Below, in pieces: positions 1 through 12,358 of a stretch of DNA of 64,000 bases (position 1 is the first letter of the stretch; every line of letters begins with the position of its first letter). The notes beneath the pieces are model-generated. The model was not told where the DNA came from and made no database searches. It saw nothing but the letters and a program-made list of their open reading frames with translations. The DNA lies in contig CM063243.1 of the NCBI GenBank assembly GCA_032158295.1, positions 11,810,931-11,874,930 of the forward strand. Reading direction: 5' to 3'. This stretch comes from Pycnopodia helianthoides (Eukaryota > Echinodermata > Asteroidea > Forcipulatida > Asteriidae). A program made the position numbers and the translations under genes.

Positions 1-3000
1 AATCTGAGTGTGGTTGAAGATATGTCCTAAAAACTAAACAAATTAAAAGGATTGTCTTACCGTAACCACTACCTTAGTAGGCATTGATCGTAGTGTGTGT
101 TACAAGGTGAACACTGTAGGAATGACACTAATGTAGTGCTACACAACTCACAACCTACGCACAGGATCTGTCAATTGAAAACCAAAAGAAATACACATCA
201 AATATTGACCAGTACAAAGTACAAAGTTTTGTCCTCATTTTGTAAGCATCTCTTTGTTCAATAACTCCAAACATAACAAACTGTTTAAAAGGTTTTATTC
301 TACATGTAGCCCAGCTCTTGGAGTCTACCATAACCATTTCATTTTTCTCACCCCAATTTTTTTATTTGTCAATGTACAGTTTTGGAAAGCTCTGAGTAAT
401 TATTCTAAAGCTGACAGATGTATAAAACAACCACAGTAATTTGTCCCACTGGATTAGCTCCCATGATATTCAAGAAAATTTTAATAAAAAATAAACAAGA
501 AACGAGCCTAAACCAAACAGGAAACAGACAGTCGGTTTCCCTTGTGGGTTATCACTTGATATTTCATGAAAAAGTTGCATCCCCTTACAATGCCGCTTCC
601 AAGGTTGTATCATAACTGGGCGTGATACCTGGGTATACAGCAGTATAGGGTTGTTTGATTTCTGACTGTCGAACAGAGCTATTGAAAAAACACAGCTAGT
701 TAGCTCAGTTGCCTTAAGCACTGGCTCGTAAACCAGGAGCGCGCAGGTTCAAATCTTTTTTCTTTGTTCACCCAAAACATAGAGCAAGGAATGCCCCCAA
801 AAAGTTAATAAAAAACAAATAAAAAAAACAAAACATGACTGGACAGTAATTACTAAACAAAATTAAAGGTGATGAGATTTTCCTGGAAAACTCTACCCAA
901 AACCAACGCAGAGTGTCTCTTTAAGTCAACGGTTCTGCTCAATTAACCTCGGCAAAGTGAATTATTCCTATCCTAACTTGTCAAATGGAATCCTTTTCTC
1001 ATGAGTTACACCCTCATTCATCCTCACAACAACTTTGTGTTATTTCAAGTGGCAGACAGTTCAGGAAATTTAATAATTCCAATGCCTTTATACTCTTACA
1101 TCAACTTCCTGATGTAAAGACTGCGGCGGCGTAGACAAGCCATTGATAAAGGTTAGCATCACAAACAAGAGTACTCTTGTCAGTTAGTGCTAGCACAGGG
1201 ATGAAACTTGCTGACCAAATTTGGATATGTTCCTCAGTGACATACACAGGGTGTACAGACTCAGAGGGTTGCCACGTGTCCCCCCCCCCCTCCATCAGCA
1301 ACTGAATCAGTGGTAACCCATAACCCAGCTCATCGTGAGTTTAATAGGGAGGCGACTTTTGATCGTCATGGCAAAACAACCTTTTTTTAATGGATTTTAC
1401 AGCAGTACCCTCGATTTAATTTCCTATTTTACAATTTGATTTTTCATTTATCAACTGTTTTTAAATCCTGGGGGTTCCCCTTCCTAAACCCTGCTGAGTG
1501 CTTGTAAGATTAACCAAATAGCACTTTACATCAGCCTCGCTCTCAGCCTCAGCCCCAAACTCCCCCTTCCCCTTGAGTCTAATTTGGAGTGTGATTTCCA
1601 ACAGTTTTTAGGCAAGATCCAACCTCCATAATCCAAACCTCTAGTGTGTGGAAGAGGCTTCTAACACCCCCAATGTTTAGACAAGCGATAGATTGGTATG
1701 CCTGTTCCAGTGATAAGCAAATGTTGTTTTGGCCTGCAATTTTCATGACCCCCTTCCACAACGACGAACGCATATCCGCAAACAATACGCGTCTACCGTT
1801 TTCCCCATTTTGGAGTCGATTCCTTTGTGTACATTTTGACTCCCCAAATGGTGGACAGGATATACACTTGTAAGTGCACTGCACAATGGAAATGGGTCTA
1901 CACCCATATTCTTCAAGGTCAGACAACTTCATGTACACTGTTGGGACTTCAGGGTTTAAGGAGAATACAGCTACAGGGTCTGTGGCTGTTTATTTTCATA
2001 TATCCACCATTTTAAAATCATGGTCATTTGCTGTCAAAGTTTTCTGATGAAAAGGCTGTTTGATGTTTTGAATACAATGCCATAATCCTAAAGGAGTACA
2101 AGACTTTTAATCAATTGTCAGTTTCCCCATTAAATTGATTACTTTTCCCTCAATAAACCACATTTATTTCCTCTCTTCCTCATGTTTGACACACCCTTAT
2201 TAATGGAAGGAACTTGGCATCTAGACAAGAAATCCAGTTTGGTTTAAAAGGGGTCAGGGGCATTGGAGATTACACTGCCACAGGGATGAAGCAATACTAT
2301 GTTTTTGGAAGGAATTCATTGATACATATCTTCTTGTTTTCAAAACACATAGAAAAGTAAACAAAAAAATCCCCTCTCTTCTTTATACCCTGGTCAATGA
2401 CCACCCCTTACAACAAGCAGACTATCCCAGGGGGAAAACAAACTCAAGCAAAAATAGTGATGCACCAAATCGTCCTGTTGGACCTCTTTTAATTATTACT
2501 TTGTCCAAATTTTATTTGTTACAAACCAAGAGAACAATTTGTTTGTATCAGTTGCTACTCACAAATCATCCTTTGCTACCCAATGCATGTACCAGCATTC
2601 AGTGTGCACAAAACATGTTCAGTCTCAGTATTTTGCCATGCAGATTTGCTGGACAAAAATTGTTCCCCCGACAAGATTCCAAATAATTTATAATGGTCAA
2701 TTTACATGTATCTATTTATGTTAAAATGAAACCAGAATTCTTCCACCATTACCTCATTTCTTACTCTAAATTAGGGAATAACAACTACTTTTCAATACCC
2801 TGTATCAAACCATATGTGTGGGCATTAAACAACAAAAGCAATAAGAACAAAAAATGAACAAATCTCATCCCCAAATTCCCTTTCATGCAGACATTTAAAA
2901 GAAATTAGAAAGAGAAATGGTGTTGCAACAAAAATGCTACATTTTATCTTTAAAAATGGCAAACCCGTTTTGGACCCACATTTTTGAGCAAATTATCGTG

Positions 3001-5020
3001 ACACACAAATTTTAAGGCACAGTGATCAACTTTTTTGAAATATGAAAATGCTTACTCAAAAAACCCAATAAACTTTGCCCCCCAAAAAGGCCATTAATGT
3101 CAATCTCCGAAAAACGACAATAAATTCATAACTTTTCTCACTTTTTAAAAAGAATAAAGCATTAAACTTAGTAGTTCATACCATATATGTAAACAATGTA
3201 TTGTATGTTAGTTTGAGAGAAGAGAACTTTAATTCGTAAGAAGTTTGGTTGTGTGCAAAAAATATACAAATCTTTGGATGTTTTGGACAGTTTTTGATAA
3301 CTTTCCATATCAACCTTTGGCTTTCACTTTGAATTGCCTGTCATTTTGTTCACTTCAAAAAAGCACTTTCTTTGTCAAATTTATAGGGGGCCTATATAAA
3401 AATTGCGCATTCATTGTGTACAGTGACTCTTGATTTGACAAAATTACACACTTTTGTATATAAAATCTAATTTTTTCAGGCAACAAACTTCTGACCGTAC
3501 CTCTTTGTTTGACCTTCTTTTATAAAGCAAAACAAACACACAGAATTTTAACGTTTATAAATATCAAAGACACATTGATTAAAATACATCACTCACAGCT
3601 TACACTGACCGTAGCAGATATTTGGGATAAAAGAAAGCTGGAACGCTGTTAATTCCCCTCCTTTTTTTATATAAATAGCACAATGCCTTTTATTTTTTTA
3701 GTATTAAGAAATCTGATATTTCATCCAAACAGTTTTACGTACACAGTTCTTATACACAATATTTTTCAGTTCGGCCTACCCATTTCTTAAAAACTTTCCT
3801 GCTAGGCTTCAAATGACCTCCTCAAAAGCATGAGCATATACATTTCAATTAAATTCTTGAACCTTACAGTTACATGATAATAATCGTAGTAAGTTATTTT
3901 CAAAATAATACAATGCACATTTCCTTTTCACTTCTCCCCTTGACCAATTTTGTATAATAAACCAGTAAGTAGTAAATGTATTAGTAGCCTTGATTTCAAG
4001 GCTGTGCAATAGCTTTTCTTATGGGCTCATTTGCTAGCAGTGTGTGGGTGTCTGAGTGCATGGTGAGAGTGCTGTTGGGCAGCTGGGGCTGCATCACATT
4101 AAGCAACTGGGTTTATGTAAGCACAGCTATCGCTTAGCCTTGAATTCAAGGCAAATGTTTTGAATATTGAATATATGTTGATGCATGCAATCATTTGGGT
4201 TTGGCCCAATATTAAACATACACATATTTTGAAGCATACTTTTATTCCAATCATTAGTTTTTTTAATGATACCATAAATAAAATGATACCATACTAAAAA
4301 TATTAAACAAACAGTTCATGTCTCCGTAGACAGATTAAAAATAGATCCAACATCTCAAGGGATGTTGATTGTTTTCTGGGACACGTTGGATTTACATTTT
4401 TCATTCCATAAAATAATACACAAACCCGACTTTGGAGTACATGTAGACACCAATGTCAAAAGGTTTTGACAACAAATCTAGCCTTATACTACGGCAGTTT
4501 AAAGAAAAACCTAAAAAGGCAAAGTTGCTCACACAGGATAGTTTCAGCTTATGACATCACTCAAATTGAACCCCCCCCCCACCCCCACCAAAAGCAAAAG
4601 CTAAGATTCATGTTTTAACTGCAGCACTTGTAAGAAGAGTTTAAAGTTGAATCTAAAATGTTGAACTCTTACAGTAAGAACCTCCAGTGTTAATCACAGT
4701 ATAAAAAAAAAAAACATTACAAAAATAAACTATAAGACTTCCATTCCTGAGTCCAAGGCTTGAACTACTCACTGGACCAGAACTGACTCCTTTTTAAATA
4801 TGTTAAACTTGTCACCAAACTAGCCAGCCGCCTTGTGATATTTTTTAGTTTTTATATACATGTATATAGGCCTATATACAAATATTTTAGCTGTAAAGAT
4901 TTGATGAGAATTTTATTTTGAGTTAACCTTGGAATCCTAAAAGATCAGAGATTCTAAAATTGTGAAAACTTGAGTGTGTACGTCATTGTGGAGTTGGTTT
5001 AGTTTGGCTTTTGTTTTGTA
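1..5020. other. non-coding AT-rich stretch
   Basis: No coding exon is recognisable here. All open frames are short, AT-rich and lack family resemblance. The part nearest 5 kb may be 3' UTR of the small membrane-protein gene on the minus strand. A tRNA-like fragment lies at 700-755. Several short homopolymer runs (poly-C near 1280 and 4571, poly-A near 4706) are present. Confidence 0.5.
694..757 (+). repeat. tRNA-like (tRNA-derived) fragment
   Basis: The stretch reads like the D-arm and T-arm of a tRNA: TAGCTCAGTTG resembles an A box and GGTTCAAATC a B box, about 40 bases apart. The acceptor stem does not pair, so this is best read as a tRNA-derived repeat remnant rather than a working tRNA gene. 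Confidence 0.4.
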
Positions 5021-5153
5021 GAACTATCTCTGGTCTGCAGAACTGTTTCTGGTCTGAAGAACTATTTCTGGTCTGCAGAACTGTTACTGGTCCGAAGAAC
5101 TGTCTCTGGTCTGAAGAACTGTTTCCGGTCTGAAGAACTGTTTCCGGTCTGAA
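5021..5153. repeat. 19-bp tandem repeat, 7 copies
   Basis: Seven back-to-back 19-bp units of the form GAACTGTTTCTGGTCTGAA fill exactly 133 bp. In the first four units the unit end alternates GCA, GAA, GCA, GAA. It lies about 270 bp beyond the stop codon of the minus-strand gene at 5419-5646, so it may be transcribed in that gene's 3' UTR. Confidence 0.85.
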
Positions 5154-5418
5154 TAACGGTATACTGATAACGACTTAAAGCTGGTATGTCTTTCTTCCTG
5201 AAGCCAAGCTCCTTATTGGTCCCTATTAATTACTTTCCTGAAGATCAACATTCTAATAAGCTCCTTAAGAGTAAGGTGAAATGGCCTTGCCCCATCAGGA
5301 ATGATACCTAAGGGCTGAAGTCACAGTCAACAAAACAATGAAAGCCAAGAGACTTGTACAGACCCACACTATGCATCCCCGCTTCCTCTTCTCTTCTCTT
5401 CTCTCTCTCACTATCTCT

Positions 5419-5646
5419 CTAACTGCAAAGAGGCTTCATCCCAACGATATTCTCAGCAATGGTCTGGGGCAGCATCACGATCTTCTGCAGCGCCTCGATG
5501 ATGTCCTTCAAGAAGCTCATGCAGACAGCGAAAGGCATGAGGCATATCCACAGCCAGGCCACAAAGAAGGCGATTGGCCAGCCCAAGAAGATGAGGATGA
5601 GGATCCAAAGGATAGCCCAGAGAATTCCTGCACCGCCTCCTGCCAT
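5419..5646 (-). CDS. small two-helix membrane protein, unnamed
   Basis: This 75-residue protein starts MAGGGAGILWAILW and ends in a short polar tail with a Cys three residues from the end. Residues about 8-22 and 24-43 are strongly hydrophobic, with a GWP turn between them, suggesting a membrane hairpin. The rest (SFLKDIIEALQKI and on) looks like an amphipathic helix. It resembles, from memory, short uncharacterised proteins in other invertebrates; no function is known to me. The ATG follows a purine-rich context and is the first in the exon. A good splice acceptor on the minus strand (TCTAATTGCAG) ends at 5730, so the exon begins at 5729 with 83 bases of 5' UTR and there must be an upstream non-coding exon. 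Low polar content means chance translation cannot be fully excluded. Confidence 0.6.
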   Translation of the reverse strand: MAGGGAGILWAILWILILIFLGWPIAFFVAWLWICLMPFAVCMSFLKDIIEALQKIVMLPQTIAENIVGMKPLCS

Positions 5647-6755
5647 CTTGGGAGTCTCTTAACAATGACTGTGTTGAAAATTTGGCTGGATCTCAGAGAG
5701 ATGGCTAAGTCTGGCTTGAACTGAAGATGCTGCAATTAGATGTTTTTTTATTCCTGGACATTAAAATGAGAATAAAAACACATTTTTAATATTCATTTCG
5801 TTGATTATTAAGAGTAACATTAAATTTGAGAAAAAAGGATTTAAAAATAAAGTAGTTATTTTGTTGTCATCAAAATTGGTTCAATATCCATTACATAGGG
5901 GTAAAATTGAACCACAGCCAGTACTTTTGAAAAACTGGAAACAAAATTACGAATACAAACAAATCATCCTCCACCATTTTGCCAGAAATGTAAATTTGTA
6001 TAATTGCACATGTAATAAAACTGCAAGAAAAAGTTTCAACCCAATTCATTGAGAAAATGCAGAACAGAAATAATTGCACATTAAACATAAGCCAACAAGG
6101 TTAGGAAATTGACTGTAAATGTTCAAGGAAAATAACAAATCCTACTGATACAGAAAACTCAAACGAATGTTTTATGCTCTTGTAATTTTTTTCAAAGGAA
6201 ACCTGATCTTTTTCTTTCTTTTTTTTTCATTTTGGGTATGAATAACTAACGGTGATTTTAATGATCTGATGCATTATCCAAAAGGTGTGCTCAGACTAAA
6301 ACTAGTTATTTCAACAGCATGTACAACCGAACCAAAACACAGTTTTATAAAATATTTGCTCATACATTGTGCAATTTCTGTTCCAGACATTGCTTATTCC
6401 ATATCAGGAATAAAAACAAACACACACTCTACTTATGCTGGTCCCACAAGGACCAACAAATCAGTGTAAATATTAAGACTGTAAGCATTATGTATTTAGG
6501 TCAAGTCTGATCTGAATGAGGGCAATCCAATAAAGGCATCAAGCATGAAGGAGTAAATTAAGACCATGGAGCAACAAACTAGATGGTAAGACACTATATA
6601 GCAAGAATCTATAATAGCATTCATGCAGCATGACATACAACCAAGTGTCCGCACAGTTCTACCATAGAGGAAGATTTTCCTTCCTCCATGGTTCTACAAG
6701 CATGTCATTTTATTGAGAAATTATAATATTGATCGACAAATAAAGGCAGAGCCCT

Positions 6756-6967
6756 GGGCCCAATTTCATTGCGGTATTTACTAAGCACAAATTTGCTTAA
6801 CGAGGGAGAATCTTGTTTAAATAGCAAAAAGCGGCTGAACAATTCTAAACCGTACATGTCACTGTGACTGCATAGTCCCACCACTGAGTTATTTTCTTAG
6901 ATAAAACCTCATCAAGCAAAATACCCTACTGACAAGGTAGTTTCAATTAGTGGCTAAAATTGGGCCC
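6756..6967. repeat. foldback element with GGGCCCAATTT ends
   Basis: The sequence begins GGGCCCAATTTCATTGCGG and ends with the reverse complement of the same start (AAAATTGGGCCC). Similar ends are found at 16011-16255 and 32574-32792, so this is one member of a dispersed short inverted-repeat family. Confidence 0.55.
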
Positions 6968-7354
6968 TATAGACTCTGCATGGCTGCCTCCCTAAATCAA
7001 AGATGCCATTGACAATCTTCTAAAACATGTATGTCAAAACACAGAGCAATCTTACATGTAGGCCTATGTGTAAACAAAAATACACTGGAATTTACTGGAG
7101 GAAAAAGTGACCTTGCCCTTTCAGGAAGGAAATTTCAGACATGTGCCTGCCTGGCTGTCACCATTTGTATGGACTCATCTTGGAGGCAGGGTTCTTTTAA
7201 GGGAAAAGGCAGCCCTCCTGGTACCAAAGGTTGCTCCCCACTCCACACCAAGCACCAAATATAAGTCGTCCAAACCAAGTGACTACATCATGTACAACTC
7301 GGTACATTCTACACATTATTATACAGCCAGGCCTGATGCTTTGTTCTTGCAAGG

Positions 7355-7503
7355 GCAAGGACACCAAGGTGTTTTCTCTGTCGTAAAGGGCACCTCTATG
7401 AGGAAATTGTAAATTTCTATCGGAACATTTCACGGGACACCAAGGCAATGACCAGGGGCAACAGAGGCAATTGCCTCCGTTGCCTCCGTGAAGCATCAGG
7501 TCT
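7355..7503. repeat. interspersed repeat (GGGCAACAGAGGCAAT family)
   Basis: The stretch carries AAGGGCACCTCTATGAGG, then CAAGGCAATGACCAGGGGCA followed by ACAGAGGCAAT. Related copies lie at 15856-16010 and 50007-50173, which share CACTTCCATTG, a GGGCAnCA block and a paired GGCCTGGAATT end. It is probably a short non-autonomous DNA element. Confidence 0.5.
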
Positions 7504-8699
7504 GTACAGCAGACTGGTGATTACGCCAAACTCAAGACAGAAAAACACAGAATGCAAGAATGAATAAAAATGGTAAGTACATTCAAAGATATACATAACA
7601 GTATAATATTCGACAAGTGCAGGTGTAAATCACAAACAAAATTAAATTGCCTTTACCTTTGAAGACGATATCGTAATGCAACAACCTCAAACTATACACA
7701 AGCAGGCATTTTTAAAGACTGAGATACACTCAGGCCAGTGACTGTGTAATTGCGTCCCTATAGCAACTCCTAGCTCGACTCCTAACATGTATCTAGGCTA
7801 CCTGAAAACACCTAACAATTACGCCCTCGCCTGCTATCCATTCAATCCAACCATCTGTGCTTCTGCCATTGTGTCCCTGACCTTGTACTATCGATACAAT
7901 GCTTTGGGTATTGGCAATTCACACGGAGGATTTTCATTTTGGTTTCAAACGATTTTGTTCTTTCTTTTTAACTGGGTTGAAAGGCCCCCCCCCCAACCCG
8001 GGTTATTGGGCGATATAAGTAGCGTGGCCAAGCGTGACCAAATCAAGGCAAAGTTTAATGCTAAAATCAATACATCAGGTATACTCTGTGTTGGGATTGA
8101 ACAATAATGATCTTCAATAAAGTCTGGAGCCAATAGGAATGTACAGGGTGAGGTGGGGGGGGGGGGGGCAAAGGGTTCACCCTTGTCTGTCTCTGGTCCG
8201 CCAAGAACCCCTTTGACATCCACCTTGTGCAAACGTTTCCTGAAGGGTTTGTACACTAAATGTCCATTTACATAAATTTTATTTTATATAACTTGATATA
8301 AAGTATCAGTAGACCTTTGCATACGACATCACAATCTCAAACAGCGCCCTCACAGAGGTCAAAGAAAGACCTCATTGGCTAAAGGTCGTGCAATGTTTCC
8401 ATTGTTTGACCTCAGCAATGGTGGCCTTTACAAGGGTCTAAATAGTCCTGAGAAATATTTCTGCCCGAAACACAACCACATGTGTGAGAAAATAATTTCC
8501 TCAAAATTTCTCATATCAATAAATGCACGCCAAGTTGAAACGAACATTGTGTACAAAATCCTGACAAAACATAAGCCATTATTCAGTGTCCACTGTTTGA
8601 AACATTTTGTCATACATCCGGTGTATGAAATGGCTTGTTTATAATTGAAAACAAGACGTTAAAACAATGTAGTAGTCATCTTCTAAAAAACCAATGATG

Positions 8700-8750
8700 C
8701 AACATAAACATAAATGCATGTTGCAGCAACATGCATTTATGTTTATGTTG
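8700..8750. repeat. perfect 24-bp inverted repeat
   Basis: The arm at 8700-8723 (starting CAACATAAACATAAATGCAT) is exactly matched by its reverse complement at 8727-8750, with a 3-base spacer CAG. It would form a 24-bp hairpin with a three-base loop on either strand. Confidence 0.95.
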
Positions 8751-9020
8751 AATATAATGAGTGTTATTTTCAACAATTTATCGAAGTGTTCGATTTATGG
8801 CTACTGAAGGGCGACGAAAGTGGGCAGACTGTGACAAAGACACATTGTATTTGATACGTGTGCCATATGTTACAAGTCACGCCTCTTTGATTTATAGCGC
8901 TTTATACAGACACAAATAGAATCTACAATTGCTGGATTAGGGTATGTCGGTCACCTTCATAGGATATCGCTTTCCAGCAGAAAACGTGTATGCCCTTCCA
9001 AGAGCAACTTTAATATTTGC

Positions 9021-9125
9021 AGAGCTGCCAATATTTGCATCTTGCAATCAGGGAGTCAGCAATTAGGGAGATATTTAGAATTACATTCAACATAATACTA
9101 GTAATCAGGGACACAAATTTGTTCA
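9021..9125. repeat. interspersed repeat, copy shared with 25.4 kb
   Basis: GAGCTGCCAATATTTGCATC, then CAGGGAG, AGATATTTAGAATT and ATTCAACATAATA, match a copy at 25401-25545 in the same order and orientation. No ends or coding content were found. Confidence 0.5.
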
Positions 9126-10161
9126 CCAGAACCATAAAAAGCTAGTAATTATACCACAAAAGGATTAATAAATGCAGATAGTAAGTCATGCTTCCCAGCA
9201 TAGATTTACAGCAAACATAATGGCCTATATAATGCACTTTAGCTGTGACTGTTTACCAGCTTAGTTTTGCTGCTTTGCAAATAACTTCTTGAGCAGTTTC
9301 TTTGTTTACCAGCTCTTTGAACTTCACAAACATGGTTGCAGGATGCACTCTAAAACAATGGAAGCTGTCAAACTTGTATTTTGAATACAGTGCATACAGC
9401 CTTAAGCAAAACAGATCGACTTGTAAAACGAACCTTTCTCCATAAAAACACATCCATTGTTTGTACGTAACTGCAACCATATAATGGAGTTATAATTTTT
9501 GCAAAATATTATTAACAGTGTACATACATACCAGCTAGTACTCTACAATGATTTCACCAATGTAACGCTTCTGACTACATGTATAGTTCCAATATCCAAG
9601 CCAAAAGGTAGGGGCCGTACACAGCAGATGTTCAGTGCATAGCAACCAGCTGCTGCCACAATCAAATGATATCGTCTGCTAAACATACGATAACGTAGAA
9701 TGCCTGCAAACTTTTACGAGCGAGTGGTATTCTATTAGAGTGATGCCACTCAAACAAGCCCATGGAAACTAACCACAGGCTGATCAACACACCTTCCCTT
9801 TATATCTGTTGATATTGAATTTGGGATAGTGGTGTTTACCATGCAAATTACTGGCCAAGTAGTAAAGATATAGGTTGAGTTGGAAACTAGGGGATGGATG
9901 TACACCACACTTGGAATGTGCCCTGAACAATTGAACAGCAGAATCAATGGTTTAAACGACAATGGATTGTTTAAACTCCAAACAGAGTGTGTTTGTGTTG
10001 ACCCATCCCGTGTAATAAAAGAGTTCATAAACTACATGTACCAGTACAATGCCTGAGAGAAAGGTGACTGTTATTAATATCATAGGTTAAAAGTAATGAA
10101 CCACACAATTTCTGACTGGGTAAATTTTAAAAAATAACTTGGGGTTGAACAAAGACAATTT

Positions 10162-10232
10162 TATTAGAGCGAGATTTGAACCAATGACCCCCGGATTAAC
10201 ATGCCGGTGCTCTACCAACTGATCTATTTAGC
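10162..10232 (-). repeat. tRNA-Asn-like pseudogene or SINE head
   Basis: On the minus strand the order is D-arm (GATCAGTTGGTAGAGCA), an anticodon-like loop ATGTTAA (GTT) within CCGGC and TCCGG, and a T-arm with GGTTCAAATC. The 5' and 3' ends cannot form an acceptor stem, so I call it tRNA-derived and not functional. Confidence 0.5.
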
Positions 10233-11651
10233 CATATATGTTGGCAGTCTCCCTATTTTTGTCAATATCTTTGTTCGGGGGTGCCAATCAAAAGCTGTAC
10301 AACCGTTAACTGCCGTGTAGCCAGGGCTCACACCCAAGTTTACAACATAGTCATATTCTTGAGCCTTTTGTCAGAACATTGTTTATCCAAAGGATCAAAC
10401 ACTTTTAAAAAAATAAATGTCTGGGGTTGGGGTTTACTTCTGGCTACAAATGTACTTTATAAACAATTAAGTTAGATTTAAAGTCTCAAATGCAAAGAAC
10501 AACATTATTTTTCAGGTAAATCGAGGACTTCTCTTTGTTCTCCCATTATTTGGAGTTGGTCTTTTAGCAATGTCCCCATTGATTTTGTAGACGAAAGCAA
10601 AGCGAGGATGTCTTCGCTCTATCAAAACATCCAGATCCCTTTTTGCTAAAGTCCTCGGCTTCAACGGGCAGACAACCCCCCAAACACCATGTGTTCATAT
10701 CCGGCTTATTCCAATTGAGGCAACTGAGATAAGCAACAGTGATCTGTAGGGTCATCAAATGCTAATATGCTGGGATGAGAAATTTCAAACTTTTATCTCA
10801 ATTCAGATTTTGTTAATGTCTGCCTGGTGGAACATGTAGAGCTGTTATTTTTTTCAGATACAAATAAATTATGCTCTTTGATCTACTTCTCAATGCTGAG
10901 AATTCTGTTCGTAAAAGCTCCTTGAACTCTATAAATCCAGGGGTTACTAAAAGATGGAAACTCCATCATTTCAACATACCTCTTAACATAGTGTTATCCG
11001 GGAGGGGTGTCAGTGTGTCTTTTGGACGCCCTGTTTTATCTGTCATTTGTAAGTATTTTGTAAGTGAACAATTTGGACACCTTTTTTTTTTAAATTTCCA
11101 GCAAATTTTGACACCCTTTTTACCAAATCTTGTCTAAAACTTTGCCTCTTGACATTTAGATCCTTAGTTTCAGATCTTTTTGTCAGCATGACTCTCATCC
11201 CGGTATCTCAGACAAAAGTGTTTCTCTGAAGGAATACTAAGTTGTAGCTTGAATAATTTCAGATTAAACCTGATTGAATTTTGGGGTGATAATTGACCAA
11301 TCCGTTTCATCATCTATGACCATGCACACAAAGTATTCCCAGCTTGTAACTTCATAATCATCGTACATTATCATCTAAAAATCTTAAAGAGAATGTTACT
11401 ATTAGATTTCCAGCACTGGTCTCTCTTCATACAATGTACAAGGAATTATGGACAATCATGAGTATCAATGTCAAGCTACAAAATGAGTGTAGTATCAATG
11501 AAAGGGCAAGAATGTACACAGGTCTAGTGTTACATTAACAGGCGAGGAACATCATTCATAGAGATGACTCAAACTGCTGCAACGACAAGCACAAAATTGA
11601 ATCACTTGTAATTTGCTTCATGTCAAGCAAGGTGAAATACAAACAACAAAT

Positions 11652-12358
11652 GTTGGGGCACGACGACAATGACTTGGGGCACAGAGGCAATGACTTGGGG
11701 CACAGAGGCAATGACTTGGGGTACAGAGGCAATAACTTGGGGCACTAGGCAATGACTTGGGGCACTAGGCAATGACTTGGGGCACAGAGCCAATGACTTG
11801 GGGCAAAGAGGCAATAACTTGGGGCACGGAGGCAATGACTTGGGGCACAGAGGCAATAACTTGGGGCACGGAGGCAATAACTTGGGGCATGGAGGCAATG
11901 ACTCAGGGCACGGAGGCAATGACTTGGGGCAAAGAGGCAATAACTTGGGGCACGGAGGCAATGACTTGGGGCACAGAGGCAATAACTTGGGGCACGGAGG
12001 CAATAACTTGGGGCATGGAGGCAATGACTCAGGGCACGGAGGCAATGACTTGGGGCAAAGAGGCAATAACTCGGGGCACAGAGGCAATGACTTGGGGCAC
12101 AGAGGCAATGACTTGGGGCACAGAGGCAATAACTTGGGGCACAGAGGCAATGACTTGGGGCACAGAGGCAATGACTTGGGGCACTAGGCAATAACTTGGG
12201 GCACAGAGGCAATAACTTGGGGCACAGAGGCAATAACTTTGGGCACTAGGCAATGACTCGGGCACGGAGGCAATGACTTGGGGCACTAGGCAATGACTCG
12301 GGGCACAGAGGCAATGACTTGGAGTACCAAGGCAATGACTTGGGGCACATAGGCAGTA
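11652..12358. repeat. 21-bp minisatellite, about 34 copies
   Basis: The unit is GACTTGGGGCACAGAGGCAA plus T, with variants (GGCACGG, GGCATGG, ACTCAGG) and several 20-bp short units containing CACTAGG. A 126-bp higher-order unit of six repeats occurs in tandem: the rare AAAGAGG variant recurs at 11805, 11931 and 12057. Long open frames on both strands are a by-product of a period divisible by three. Confidence 0.95.

Noticed and set aside
10162..10232. Functional tRNA-Asn gene
   Set aside because: The acceptor stem cannot form and the D-arm is irregular. Kept only as a tRNA-derived repeat.
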